This document shows, in pieces, positions 1 through 10,273 of a DNA stretch of 64,000 bases. Position 1 is the stretch's first letter. Every line of letters begins with the position of its first letter. Source of the stretch: Lepus europaeus (lineage: Eukaryota > Chordata > Mammalia > Lagomorpha > Leporidae); NCBI RefSeq assembly GCF_033115175.1, contig NC_084850.1, positions 930,001-994,000 on the forward strand, given 5' to 3'. The notes under the pieces were generated by a model. The model made no database searches. It worked only from the letters and a program-made list of their open reading frames with translations, and was not told the origin of the DNA. The translations under genes and the position numbers were made by a program.

Positions 1-33
1 GGGCTTAGCCCACTATGCCACAGCGCTGGCCCC
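1..33 (-). repeat. CSINE head fragment
   Basis: Ends CCACAGCGCTGGCCC, the reverse complement of the element head. The rest is outside the window. Confidence 0.8.
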
Positions 34-35
34 TT

Positions 36-73
36 CAAGTTTTATCTATTTATTTGAAAGACAGAGAGGAGGG

Positions 74-122
<49 letters not shown>

Positions 123-346
123 TCCATCCACTGGTTCACTCCTCAAATACCCGCAGCAGTCAAATGTAGGCCAAGCCGAAGCCAGAGCCTCCCTCTGGAT
201 CTCCTGCATGGGTGTCAGGGTCTCAAGTACTTGAGCTGCTGCCTCTAAGGGTCTGCCTTAGCATCTGGGACTCGAAGCGGCACTCCGACACGGGATGCAG
301 CTGTGCTAAGCAGCGGCTTAACCGGCTGTGCCACCACAGCTGCCCC
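36..346 (-). repeat. CSINE with expanded (GA)n
   Basis: Starts with ATTTATTTGAAAGACAGAG and carries a GA dinucleotide run at about 78-119 in place of the usual short CT tract. It ends at the head near 346. Confidence 0.9.
78..119 (+). repeat. (GA)n microsatellite inside a CSINE
   Basis: About twenty GA units. It arises from the CT-rich 3' part of the element and is probably polymorphic. Confidence 0.85.
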
Positions 347-589
347 TCCCCCTTCCCCAGCTAGGTGTCTATTGTCTGAGGTCGTTTGTCCATGGAGCGC
401 GGTCCATGAGGGGGTTTGAACCCGAGGACCCGGATCTAGAGCACCCAGGCCAGCGCCACACGGATCGTTCCCTTGCTCAGTGCTGTATGTTCATCAGTGT
501 CCCTACTGAGAGCTGGGGAGGGGAGGTGGCCTTGACTGGCCTGGTGCTGTCTCTCTGCCACGGGCGAGGTTTCCTTGATGCTGGAGGAG

Positions 590-735
590 GACTTGCTGGG
601 TCAAAGAGGACTTGGGTCATCTCCCACTGCTTTCCCAGGCCTTTAGCAGTGAGCTGGATTGGACTTGAACTGGCGTCCATATGGGATGCTGGTGCTGCAG
701 GCGGTGGCTTAACCCGCCGTGCCACAGCACTGGCC
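590..735 (-). repeat. CSINE, 3' part missing
   Basis: Only the head-proximal half is present (CCATATGGGATGCTGGTGCT through CCACAGCACTGGCC). The interval 347-589 to its left shows no feature I can name. Confidence 0.75.
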
Positions 736-759
736 TCAACATGAAACTGCTGCATCTCC

Positions 760-960
760 ATAGCTTCGCGAACATGTGCCTGGCACACCTGGGACTTTTT
801 GCCTTTACAAAGGGTGTGAAGTGGTATCTTACTGGATTTTAAATGGGCATTGTCTGCGTACTAGTAATATTGAGTCTCTCTCTCTTCTTCTGGGAAATGC
901 CTGTGCATGTCTTCTGCTGAGCTTCCTATGTAGGTTGTCTTTTCCTTTTTATAGCTCTTC
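760..960 (-). repeat. LINE-1 3' end fragment, antisense
   Basis: GTGTGAAGTGGTATCTTACT followed by GGATTTTAAATGGGC matches the familiar antisense pattern of old mammalian LINE-1 3' untranslated sequence. Confidence 0.6.
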
Positions 961-1018
961 TCTATGTAGGCCTCATAGCAATCCTTCTCCTCCACCTGTG
1001 GCTTGTTTTCTTAGATTG

Positions 1019-1129
1019 CCGCGATGCGCCGGCCGTAGCAGTCACCTGGGGGATGAACCAAAGGAAAAAGGAAGACCTTTCTCTCTGTCTCTCTCTCTCT
1101 CTCACCGTCTAACTCTGTTTGTCATGGTA
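1019..1129 (+). repeat. Short, internally deleted CSINE derivative, copy 1
   Basis: A head of about 25 bases (GCGCCGGCCGTAGCAGTCAC) is joined directly to the tail block GGGGGATGAACCAAAGG and a CT tract ending CTGTTTGTC. The roughly 200 bp middle of the normal element is absent. It has the same junction as the copy at 2845. Confidence 0.7.
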
Positions 1130-1157
1130 TCATCTGATGAACAGTAGGTCTTGATTT

Positions 1158-1372
1158 TATTTTTTTTAAGTTTTATTTTATTTATTTGAAAAGGAGAGGG
1201 GAGAGAGAGAAAGAGAATCTTCCATGTGCTGGTTCCCTTGTGCTGTTCTTCCCAGGCACATTAGCAGGGAGCTGGATTAGAAGTGGAGCAGCTGGGACTC
1301 GAAGCAGTGCCCATATGAGATGTCAGCAGCATGTATGCAATGCCTTTATCCACTATGCCACAACGCTGGCCC
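1158..1372 (-). repeat. CSINE, internally deleted
   Basis: Has the tail (TTTATTTTATTTATTTG), a GA tract and the head (CACTATGCCACAACGCTGGCCC). The central AAGTCCTTGGGCC block is lost. Confidence 0.75.
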
Positions 1373-1429
1373 AGATCTTAATTTTAACATAGCAGCATTT
1401 ATCAGTGTTTCTTGTTTAAGAAATCCTCT

Positions 1430-1782
1430 CCTGGGGTCAGCTCTGTGGCGTAGTGGGTAAAGCCGCCACCTGCAGTGCCAGCATCCCATATAGGATCCGG
1501 TTCAAGTCCAGGCTACTCCACTTCTGATCTAGCTCTCTTCTTTGGCCTGGGAAAGCAGTAGAAGATGGCCCAAGTCCTCTACACATGTGTGGGAGACCTG
1601 AAAGAAGCTCCTGGCTCCTGGCTTCAGATTGGCACAGTTCTGGCCATTTCGGCCATCTGGGGAGTGAACCAGCGGATGGAAGACCTCTCTCCCTTTCTCT
1701 GCTTCTGCTTCTCTGTAACTCTGCCTTTCAAATAAATAAATAAATCTTAAAAAATTAATATAAAGTAATAAAAAGTTCTTAA
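1430..1782 (+). repeat. CSINE in old LINE-1, with target-site duplication
   Basis: Full-length copy ending CAAATAAATAAATAAATC plus an A-rich tail. AAATCCTCT is repeated before (1421-1429) and after (1783-1791). Confidence 0.85.
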
Positions 1783-2424
1783 AAATCCTCTTGAATTTGT
1801 ATATAGTGTGAGGTAGGGGTGTTTATTGGCCCAGCTCCATGCTTTAGCCTGGTATCGGTCTTGGTACTGGGGAGTCACTTGGCTTCTTTCTCCCTTTCGT
1901 CCTCCTTGCTCTCTGCCTCCTCCTCATCTTCCAAAATGATCTTGCCTGTTTTGGTTCCTTTGGTTTTCTTGTCGAGTTCCATGAAAAGCTCTGTTGGCAC
2001 TTGAAAGGCACTGTGAGGGAGATCTTGTTGAACCCTGAATCACTCCGGAGAAGAGTCATGTCTGACACCCAATGAATGCACTGTATCTCTGGGTTCCGTT
2101 CCTAAGAGCCTTTCACTAATTTTTTCTATAAAGGACTTGCATATCATTTGTTCAACTTACTACCAGGGACTTGCTTTTTTATGCGGGTGTAAACTCTCTC
2201 TTCTATTTCATTTCTTTTCGGAGAATGTGTTGCTGGTATATAGAGAGGCTTGTTTAGGATATGGATTTTGTACCAAATAACTTTATCTACTCTCATATTA
2301 ACTGGAAGAATTGCCTTTGGAGTGTCCTTGTGGATTCGTTTTGGTTTTCTGCTTATACAATTGTATCATCTGCAAGTAGCAATCATTTTGTTTCTTCTCT
2401 TGCAGTCTTTTAACCTTTTCTTTT
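1783..2424 (-). repeat. LINE-1 fragments, antisense, around an unidentified insert
   Basis: TTGAATTTGTATATAGTGTG (1791 on) and AATTGTATCATCTGCAAGTA (2358 on) are typical antisense LINE-1 3' and ORF2 sequence. The stretch at about 1850-2085 does not fit the LINE and is listed separately. Confidence 0.6.
1850..2085 (-). other. Unidentified segment with an open C-terminal-like frame
   Basis: On the minus strand a frame of 54 codons between two stops runs from about 2042 to a TGA at about 1878, and ends in a strongly charged tail (GKIILEDEEEAESKEDEREK). A gene-derived tail such as a retrocopy fragment is possible, but no poly(A) or target duplication was seen and I do not recognise the protein. 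Confidence 0.3.
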
Positions 2425-2430
2425 TTCTTT

Positions 2431-2464
<34 letters not shown>

Positions 2465-2782
2465 ACAGGCAGAGTGGATAGTGAGAGAAAGAGAGACAGA
2501 GAGAAAGGTCTTCCTTTTGCCGTTGGTTCACCTTCCAATGGCCGCTGCGGCCGGCGCATCTCGCTGATCCAAAGCCAGGAGCCAGGTGCTTCTCCTGGTC
2601 TCCCATGCAGGTGCAGGGCCCAAGGACTTGGGCCATCCTCCACTGCCTTCCTGGGCCATAGCAGAGAGCTGGCCTGGAAGAGGGGCAACCAGGATAGAAT
2701 CCGGCGCACTAACCAGGACTAGAACCTGTTGTGTCGGTGCCGCAAGGCGGAGGATTAGCCTGTTGAGCCATGGCGCTGGCCG
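2425..2782 (-). repeat. CSINE, poly(A) subfamily
   Basis: Begins with a long T run, then GACAGGCAGAGTGGATAGTG. The tail is poly(A), not (AATA)n, and the head carries GGAGGATTAGCC. It interrupts the antisense LINE-1. Confidence 0.9.
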
Positions 2783-2844
2783 TTCTTTTTTTCTTAAAAA
2801 GACATTTCCATTTATCTATTTCCATCTTAAAATAATATTTTGTA

Positions 2845-2950
2845 GGCCGGCGCCGCGGCTGTAGTGGTCACTTGGGGGATGAACCAAAGGAAAAAGGAAG
2901 ACCTTTCTCTCTGTCTCTCTCTCTCACTGTCTAACTCTGCCTGTCAAAAA
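2845..2950 (+). repeat. Short, internally deleted CSINE derivative, copy 2, with perfect duplication
   Basis: Head GGCCGGCGCCGCGGCT joined to GTAGTGGTCACTTGGGGGAT, then the CT tract, CTGCCTGTC and a poly(A). AAATAATATTTTGTA is repeated exactly at 2830-2844 and 2951-2965, so the short form itself was retrotransposed. Confidence 0.9.
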
Positions 2951-2965
2951 AAATAATATTTTGTA

Positions 2966-3225
2966 TATTATTTATTTGAAAGACGGTGTTACAGAGAGAC
3001 AGGGACAGAGGGAGAAAGAGATCTTCCATCCTCTGCTTCACTCTTCAAATGGCTGCAACAGATGGAGTTGGGCCAGGCCAAAGCCAGGAGCCCTGAATTG
3101 CATCCAGGTCTCCCACATGGGTACAGGAGCCCTAGCACTTGGGCCATCTTCTGCTGCTCTTTCAGGCATATTAACAGGGAGCTGAATAGGATGGGAGGCA
3201 TTGCAGGTGGAGGCTTAAACCACTG
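2966..3225 (-). repeat. CSINE, diverged
   Basis: Starts TATTATTTATTTGAAAGACG and ends with a decayed head (TTAAACCACTGC). It abuts the next copy. Confidence 0.8.
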
Positions 3226-3560
3226 CAGGGGCTGGCACTGTGGTATAGTGGGTAAAGCTGCAGCCTGCAGTGCCCGCATCCCATATGGGCACCAATCTGG
3301 GTCCCGGCTGCTCCACTTCTGATCCAGCTCTCTTCCATGGCCTGGGAAAGCAGTAGAAGATGGGCCAAGTGCTTGGGCCCCTGCACCTGCGTGGCAGACC
3401 TGGAAGAAGCTCCTGGCTCCTGGCTTTGGCCTGGCTCAGCCTTGGCCGTTGAGGCCATCTGGGGAGTGAACCAGTGGATGGAAGACCTCTCTCTCTCTCT
3501 CTGCCTCTGCCTCTCTCTGTAACTTTATTTTTCAAAATAAATAAATCTTTTTTTTTTTTT
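3226..3560 (+). repeat. CSINE, full length
   Basis: Head AGGGGCTGGCACTGTGGTAT, body and tail AAATAAATAAATC followed by T-rich sequence. Confidence 0.9.
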
Positions 3561-3735
3561 ACAAAAAGGAAGACATGAAGCATGTGATTAAAAAACAAAA
3601 CAAAACAAAACACTGTGCTACAATGCCGGCCTCCTAAATTATTATTTTCCCTCCTTCTTCTTCCTCCTCCTCTCCTTCTTATTCTTCTTTGTTCTTTTTT
3701 TTTTCTTTTTTCATCTATTTCTTCTTGAGTGATAT

Positions 3736-4071
3736 TTTTTTGAAAATATTTTGTTTATTTGAGAGGCAGAGTTACAAAGAAAGAGAGAGAGCTAGAGACA
3801 GAGAGAGAGGTCTTCCATCCGCTGGTTCACTCCCCAAATGGCCGCAACGGCCAGAGCTGGGCCAATCTGGAGCCAGGAGCCAGGAGCTTCTTCCAGGTCT
3901 CCCACATGCATGCAGGGACCCAAGGCCTTGGGCCATCTTCCACTGCTTCCCCAGGCCATAGCAGGGAGCTGGATGGGAAGAGGAGCAGCCAGGACTCGAA
4001 CCAGTGCCCATATGGGATGCTGGCACTGCAGGTGGTCGCTTTACCCACTATGCCAGTGCGGGGGGGGGGGG
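3736..4071 (-). repeat. CSINE ending in a G12 run
   Basis: Normal tail and body. The head ends CTATGCCAGTGC and then a G run (4060-4071), which replaces the usual GGCC end. The interval 3561-3735 is CT-rich. Confidence 0.85.
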
Positions 4072-4191
4072 CTGAGTGAGATGTCTTTATTGTGCGCAGT
4101 TGTGTGAGTCATGTTCACATTGTTGTTCACCCCATTAAGCAGCTTCCCCTTCCCCTCCCAGCCCTTGAAAACCATCAGTCTACTTTCCTTT

Positions 4192-4505
4192 TTTTAAAGT
4201 TGTGTGAGTTTGTTTATTTGAGATGCAAAAAACAGAGGCAGAGGACGGAGCTCCCATGTGCTGCTTCACTCCCCAGAGGGCTGCAACAGCTGGAGCTGGG
4301 CCATGCCCACGGTGGGAGCTGGGAACCCAATCCAGGACCCTTGTGGGGCTGGTAGGGACCCAACCACTTGGGCCACCACTGCTGCCTCCCAGGGTCCACA
4401 TTAGCCAAAAGCTGGAACTGGGAGTGGGCCAGGCCTGGAATCCAGGCACTTTGCTAGGGGTTGTGAGCGTCCCAGCGGGCAGCGTAAGCACTGTTGGGCC
4501 ATCTG
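4192..4505 (-). repeat. CSINE, old and diverged
   Basis: TTTGTTTATTTGAGATGCAA through a decayed head GCACTGTTGGGCC, with the central GGGACCCAACCACTTGGGCC block visible. Confidence 0.75.
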
Positions 4506-4730
4506 TGTCTGGCTTATGTCACTGAGCGTAATGTCCTCAAGGTTCACATCTCAGGATTTCCTGCCCTTTGACGGCTAATTAATAGTCCATTTAGTTTGTC
4601 CCTTGGGCATTTGAGTGCTTAGTGCCTCTTGCACTATGAGCGCTGCTCCTGTGAACATGCTGTCGCTATTCGGGGTGCATGCCCATGCGCGGGATTGCTG
4701 GACCACACGCTAGTCCTATTTCTAGTTTCT
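4506..4730 (-). repeat. Old LINE-1 3' end, left part
   Basis: GTGTCTGGCTTATGTCACTG, then GGGATTGCTGG, match the antisense 3' untranslated part of an old LINE-1 family. It continues at 5087-5217 after the inserted SINE. Confidence 0.65.
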
Positions 4731-5070
4731 TTTTTTTTTTTTAACAGGCAGAGTGGATAGTGAGAGAGAGAGACAGAGAGAAAGGTCTTCCTTTTGCCGT
4801 TGGTTCACCCTCCAATGGCTGCCGCGGTAGCGCACTGCGGCCGGCGCACCGCGCTGATCCGATGGCAGGAGCCAGGTGCTTCTCCTGGTCTCCCATGGGG
4901 TGCAGGGCCCAAGCACTTGGGCCATCCTCCACCGCACTCCCTGGCCACAGCAGAGAGCTGGCCTGGAAGAGGGGCAACCGGAACAGGATCGGTGCCCCGA
5001 CCGGGACTAGAACCCGGTGTGCCGGCGCTGCAAGGCGGAGGATTAGCCTAGTGAGCCGCGGCGCCGGCCT
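4731..5070 (-). repeat. CSINE, poly(A) subfamily, with 15-16 bp duplication
   Basis: Target duplication CTATTTCTAGTTTCTT at 4716-4731 and 5071-5086 brackets a full copy with head GTGAGCCGCGGCGCCGGCC. This appears to be a young insertion. Confidence 0.95.
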
Positions 5071-5086
5071 CTATTTCTAGTTTCTT

Positions 5087-5217
5087 GAAGCCCCTGCATT
5101 CTGTCTCCCACAGCAGTCACACCACTTTCCACTCCCACCAGCAGTGCACCAGCATTCCAGTTCTTCCGCCCCCTCCAGTTTGAAGCCTTGGCACCCCTGG
5201 CAAACATCTGGCCATAG
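5087..5217 (-). repeat. Old LINE-1 3' end, right part
   Basis: CTCCCACCAGCAGTGCACC is a typical antisense LINE-1 3' motif. It continues the fragment at 4506. Confidence 0.65.
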
Positions 5218-5480
5218 TGCCTGGCGTTGTGGTGCAGCAAGTTAAGCCACTGCTTGCAATGCCGGCACCTCCCATCGGAGCACTGGTTAGAATCCCAGCT
5301 AAAGGCAGTGGAAGATGCCCCAAGGACCTGGGCCCCTGCACCCATGTGGGAGACCCAGATGAAGCTCCTGGCTCCTGACTCCTGAACCAGATCTTCCTGT
5401 TACAGTCATCTGGGGAGGGAACCAGTGGATGAAGATCTGTCTGTGTGACTTTCAAATAAATTAAGAAATCCTTTTTAAAA
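5218..5480 (+). repeat. CSINE, diverged
   Basis: Head GCCTGGCGTTGTGGTGCAGC and tail TTTCAAATAAATTAAG. The CT tract is shortened. Confidence 0.85.
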
Positions 5481-5534
5481 AAATCTGGCTATATAATCAA
5501 GAGTTGATTTTTCCACTCCCTATTCTATTGTTAA

Positions 5535-5802
5535 AGGATTTATTTATTTACTTGAAAGGCAAAGTGACAGAGAGATAGAGAGGCAGAGAATGCTTCACTC
5601 CCCGAATGCCCACAGCACCCAGGGTAGGCCAGGCTGAAGTCAGGAGCCAGGAACTCCATCGGGGTCTCCATGTGGACGGCAGGAGCCCAGGGTGTGCCTT
5701 CGGAGGAAGCCGAATGGCAAGTGCAGTCAGGACTCAGTCCCAAGCACTCCAATATACGATGCAGGTATCCAAAGCTATGGCTTAACCCACTGTACTGCCC
5801 CT
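5535..5802 (-). repeat. CSINE, diverged
   Basis: Starts AAGGATTTATTTATTTACTT and ends CCCACTGTACTGCCCC. Part of the central block is missing. Confidence 0.8.
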
Positions 5803-5819
5803 TACCTTTTTACATTTTT

Positions 5820-5850
5820 AAAAAATATTTATTTTTATTTATTTGAAAGA

Positions 5851-5887
<37 letters not shown>

Positions 5888-6141
5888 CTTCCATCTGCTG
5901 GTTCACCCCTCAGATGGCTGCAACGGCTGGAGCTGCGCCCAAAGCCAGAAGCCAGGAGCTTCTTCCAGGTCTCCTATGTGGGTGCAGGGGCCCAAGGACT
6001 TGGGCCATCTTCTACTGCTTTTGCAGGCCATGGCAGAGAGCTGGATTGGGAGAGGAGCAGCCAGGACTAGAACCAGCACCCATATGGGATGCCGGCGCTT
6101 CAGGCCAGGGAGTTAACCTACTGCGCCATAGCACCGGCCCC
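5820..6141 (-). repeat. CSINE, full length
   Basis: TTATTTGAAAGACAAAGAG, a (GA)n stretch at 5850-5884, and head CATAGCACCGGCCCC. Confidence 0.9.
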
Positions 6142-6159
6142 ACCTTTTTAATTTTTTAA

Positions 6160-6496
6160 AAAAATAATTTTTATTGATTTGAGTCAGAGTGACAGAGAGA
6201 GGGAGAGACACAGAGAAAGAGATCTTCCATCTGCTGGCTCACTTCCCAAGTGCCCATAAACAGCTAAGGCTAGACCAGGCTGAAGCCAGGAGCCAAGATC
6301 TCCATCCTGTGGCCAGGGCTTGGCCAGATGGAAACCAGGAGCCAGGAGCTTCATCCGGGTTTCCCACAGCACTTGAGCCATCTTCCGCTGCTTTGCCAGG
6401 TGCATTAGCAGGGAGGTGGATCAGAAGTGGAGCAGCCGGGACTCAAACCAGTGCTGCAGATGATGGCTTAACCCGCTGCGCCCCAGCGCAGGCCCC
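6160..6496 (-). repeat. CSINE, older
   Basis: TTTTTATTGATTTGAGTCAG through head CAGCGCAGGCCCC. It has an internal duplication of the GAAGCCAGGAGCC segment near 6281-6350. The following stretch 6497-6754 is unique and unassigned. Confidence 0.85.
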
Positions 6497-6754
6497 CTTA
6501 GTGTGGTTTTGAAGTCACCTGGTGTGTGGGCATCTGCCAGTTATCACATCTCTACACAGCTTCTGAGTGGAGGGTTCTCCCGCTTGCAATTTATTTTTCT
6601 CAGCTTCGCCAATTAGTCCTTTTTTTGTCTCCCGCATCAAGGTTGCAGATAGAGGAGGCAAAGAAGCAGGCAGACTACAAGAGTTTTGGAATTTGCTTTT
6701 CTCAGATCCCCCGGTTAAACCGTCACTGTCTCCCACCTCCCATCTCTATGATCT

Positions 6755-6873
6755 TTGTATTTCTGTGGCATGCATTGTAAGATCTCCTCTTTCATTTCTG
6801 GATTGGTTTGAGTTATCTCTCTCCACGTAAAGATTTGTCCATTTCATTTATTTTTTCAAAAAACCAACTCTTA
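6755..6873 (-). repeat. LINE-1 ORF2 fragment, left part
   Basis: ATTTCTGTGGCATGCATTGT and TTTTTTCAAAAAACCAACTC are classic antisense LINE-1 ORF2 sequence. It continues at 7538. Confidence 0.75.
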
Positions 6874-7210
6874 GGGACTGCTGTTCTTCTGCAGCAGGTT
6901 AACGACACCAGCACTGGGGTCAGCGCTTGGCATAGCAGTTTAAGCTGCCATGTGCAGTGCTGGCATCCCATATGGGCGCCAGTTGAGTCCCGGCTGCTCC
7001 ACTTCCGGTCCAGCTCTCTGCTGTGGCCTGGGAAAGCAGAAGATGACCCAAGTGCTTGGGTTCCTGCACCCATGAGGGAGACCTGGAAGAAGATCCTGGC
7101 TCCTGGCTTCAGATTGGCCCAGTTCCAGACGTTGCAGCCAATTGGGGAGTGAACCAGTGGATGGAAGAACTCTCTCTCTGCCTCTGCCTCTCAGATAAAT
7201 AAATACATGA

Positions 7211-7266
<56 letters not shown>

Positions 7267-7537
7267 CACCAGCATCGTGTATGAGTGTCGGTTTGAGTCG
7301 GCTGCTTCACTTCCAGTCCGGTTCCCTGCTAATGCACCTGGGAAAGCAGCAGGTGGCCCAGTCCCTTGGGCCTCTGCTATGCATGTGGGAGACCTAAGTG
7401 GAGTTCCAGACTCCTGGCTTTGACCTGGCATAGCCTCAGCTATTGCAGCCATTTGGGGGAGTAAACCAGTGGATAAAGATTCTCTCTCTCTTTTTCTCTG
7501 TCACCCTGCCTTTCAAATAAACAAAATAAACCTTTTT
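6874..7537 (+). repeat. CSINE A inside LINE-1, itself split by CSINE B
   Basis: The head (6874-6913, GCAGCAGGTTAACGACACC) and the remainder (7265-7537) are one element. It is flanked by similar copies of CAACTCTT at 6866 and 7545. Confidence 0.8.
6914..7264 (+). repeat. CSINE B nested in CSINE A, with (GAAA)n tail
   Basis: Flanked by the exact duplication GACACCAGCA at 6904-6913 and 7265-7274. It ends in a run of about 13 GAAA units (7212-7264) grown from its tail. Confidence 0.9.
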
Positions 7538-8110
7538 AAAAAGCAACTCTTGGTTTCATTAATTATTTTTATCATTTTCTATTCTGTATTTGGTTGATTT
7601 TTGCCATGATCTTGTTACTTGGTTCCTTCTGCCGACTTTGCCTTTGGGCTTAGCTTGTTCTTCGGCTGGCTGCTTCTACCCTCTTAGAACTGCTTTTGCT
7701 GCACTCCAGGCGTTTTGCTGGGTTGTGCTTCCGTTTTCATTTGTGTCAACACAGTTCTAGGTCTCTCTTTTCGGTTTCTTCTCTGACCCATTGGTTGTTC
7801 GGACAGGTGGGCATTACCAATTTTCCTTCTGTTCTTGGTTTCTGCTTTCATACCGTTGTGCTCAGGAGAGATGATTGCTGTGGTTTCCGTCATCCTGACT
7901 TAGCTGGCTTGTTTCGTGATGCGTCCTGGAGAACGTTCTGCGCATGTCTGGAGAGCACGTGCACTCTGCTGCTGCTGCATGGAAAGTTCTCGGAATGTCT
8001 GCTGGGGCCGTTATGCAAGTCATGGGGAAACTCTTCGCTTTATATAAATGGAATCATACCAGACATATTTGCTGTGGCAGCCTTCCAAGTTGATGTGCAC
8101 ACTAGTTGTT
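7538..8110 (-). repeat. LINE-1 ORF2 fragment, right part
   Basis: TTTCATTAATTATTTTTATC, AGAACTGCTTTTGCTG and TGACCCATTGGTTGTT are antisense LINE-1 ORF2 hallmarks, continuing from 6873. The frame is broken many times. Confidence 0.8.
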
Positions 8111-8625
8111 TTTTTTTTTTAACAACAAAAATTTCTCTTCGCAATTGTGTGTTGATTTATTTTCTAACCCAGATCACTTATTGGCTTGTCTTGCTTCAGC
8201 TTGTCATGTTATTATAACAGGAGACAAATGTCAGAAATAGCCCATCGGGTGATTTCCTTTTTCAGAGTTGCTAGGCGGCCTAAATGTGGCACCTTTATTT
8301 AGTGGGACATTAAATCCGTAACTATCAAGCAAATGAGAAATGTGGCATCACAAAAATTAAAATAGAAAGAAGGAAGGGGCAAGGAGGTATCGTATTCTTT
8401 GAATTGTGTCTAGGAGCTACATGAGACTTGATCTCATTATAGTAATAATAAAATTTTAAAAAATAGACAAAAAGATTGTCTTTACTCATAAATATACACA
8501 ACTACTGTGGATGAACTAAAATATTGTCTTTCTAGAACATTATTTGAGGACAATGCCTTTTCAGAGACATTAATACTCAAATTTGCTTTATAACAGAATG
8601 GCAGATCAATCTTTGATTTATTTTT
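8111..8625. other. Unique AT-rich interval
   Basis: No repeat, RNA gene or credible coding region was seen here. Confidence 0.5.
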
Positions 8626-8884
8626 TAAAGATTTATTCATTCCTTTATTTATTTGAGAGATAGAGTAATGATGGAGGGGAGAGAGAGAGAGAGAGAGATC
8701 TCTTCTATCCACTGATTCACTCCCCAAGGTGAAGCCACGAGCCAAGAACCCTAGCTAGGTCTTAGCAGGCACATTAGCAGGGAACCGGATTGGAAGTAGA
8801 GGAGCTGGGACTTGAACTGGCACCCATATGGGATGCTGGTGTCCCAGGCAGTGACTTAACCCACTGCACCATAACCCCTGCCCT
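8626..8884 (-). repeat. CSINE, middle deleted
   Basis: TTAAAGATTTATTCATTCC, a GA tract, then jumps to GCACATTAGCAGGGAACCGG and the head. Confidence 0.8.
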
Positions 8885-8929
8885 ATAACCTTTTAATTTA
8901 TATCTTTTTAAAATTATTAAAAATTTTTT

Positions 8930-9258
8930 TAAAAAGATGTATTCTTTTTCTATTTGAGAGGTAGAATTACAGACAGAGAGAGGAAAAAGCAGAGAGAAAG
9001 GTCTTCCCTCCCCTGGTGCACTCCCCAAATGGCCAAACAGCTGGAGCTGGGCCAATACAAGAAGCCAGGAGCCTGTAGCTTCTTTTGGGTCTCCCAGACA
9101 GGTGCAGGGGCCCAAGCATTTGGGTCATCTTCACTGCTTTCTCAGGCCATCAGCAGAGAGCTGGATCAGAAGAGGAACAGCCAGGACTAGAACCGGCGCC
9201 CATATGGGATGCCAGTGCCACAGGTGGAGGCTTAGCCCACTATACCACAGCGCCGGCC
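8930..9258 (-). repeat. CSINE, full length
   Basis: CTATTTGAGAGGTAGAATTA to head CACAGCGCCGGCC. Confidence 0.9.
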
Positions 9259-9573
9259 AAAGAACGATTTATTTTATTTGAAAGGCAGACTGACAGAGAC
9301 AGAGAGGAGAGACTGAGGGAGTGATTTTCCATCCACTGGCTTACTCTCCAAATGCCTGCAACAGACAGGGCTAAGCCAGGAGCCAGAAACTCCATCCAGA
9401 TCTCCCACGTGGGTGGCAGGGACCCAAGTACATGGTCATCGTCTGCTGCTTTCCCAGGCGCTTTAGCAGGGAGTAGGATCGGAAGAGGAGCAGCTGGGAT
9501 TAGAACCAGTGTTCCCATATGGGATGCCAGTGTCAAAGGCAGCAACCTAGTCTGCTACTCCACAATACAGGCC
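9259..9573 (-). repeat. CSINE, full length
   Basis: GATTTATTTTATTTGAAAGG to a decayed head CACAATACAGGCC. It sits head-to-tail with the previous copy. Confidence 0.88.
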
Positions 9574-9670
9574 ACTGTATCTTTCTTAAAAAGCTGATTT
9601 CTATTCATTGCTGATTTCCATTTATCTGTTTGAAAAGATACTGGCAGATTTGGTAGCCTAAACGTATTTT

Positions 9671-9990
9671 GGGGCCGGTGCCATGGCACGGTAGGTTAAT
9701 CCTCCACCTGCGGCTCCGGCATCCCATATGGGCGCCGGTTTGAGTCCTGGCAGCTCCTCTTCCAATCCAGCTCTCTGCTATGGCCTGGGAAAACAGTGGA
9801 AGATGGCCCAAGTGCTTGGGTCCTTGCATGCACGTGGGAGACCAGGAGGAAACTCCTGGCTCCTGGCTTCAGATCAGCCCAGCTCCAGCCGTTGTGGCCA
9901 TTTGGGGAGTGAACCAATGGACGGAAGGCCTTTCTCTCTGTCTCTCTCTCTCACAGTAACTCTACCTCTCAAGTAAATAAATAAAATATT
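9671..9990 (+). repeat. CSINE, full length
   Basis: Head GGGGCCGGTGCCATGGCACG and tail AAGTAAATAAATAAAATATT. Confidence 0.9.
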
Positions 9991-10273
9991 AAAAATTATT
10001 TACATATTTATTTGAGAGGCAAACAGAGACGGAGTTTTCATCCACTGGTTCACTGCCCAAATGCCTGCATTTGTGGGGAGATGCCACAGCCGGGAGCTGG
10101 GAACTCAATCCTGGTCTCCCATGCGGTTGAAACACAACTGCTTGAGCAGTCAGTGCCGCCTTCCGGGCTCTGCATTAGCAGGGAGCCGTAGTCAGGAGCC
10201 GGAGCCGAACACCAAGCCTTGGCACTCTGGTGTGGGAAGGGGGCATCTTACCTACTAGGGAAATGCTGCCCCT
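9991..10273 (-). repeat. CSINE, old
   Basis: CATATTTATTTGAGAGGCAA through a poorly kept head (AATGCTGCCCC). Confidence 0.75.

Noticed and set aside
2298-2709. Lysine-rich and serine/leucine-rich frames around poly(T) and CT tracts (seen repeatedly, for example here)
   Set aside because: They are translations of SINE poly(A) and CT microsatellites, not genes.
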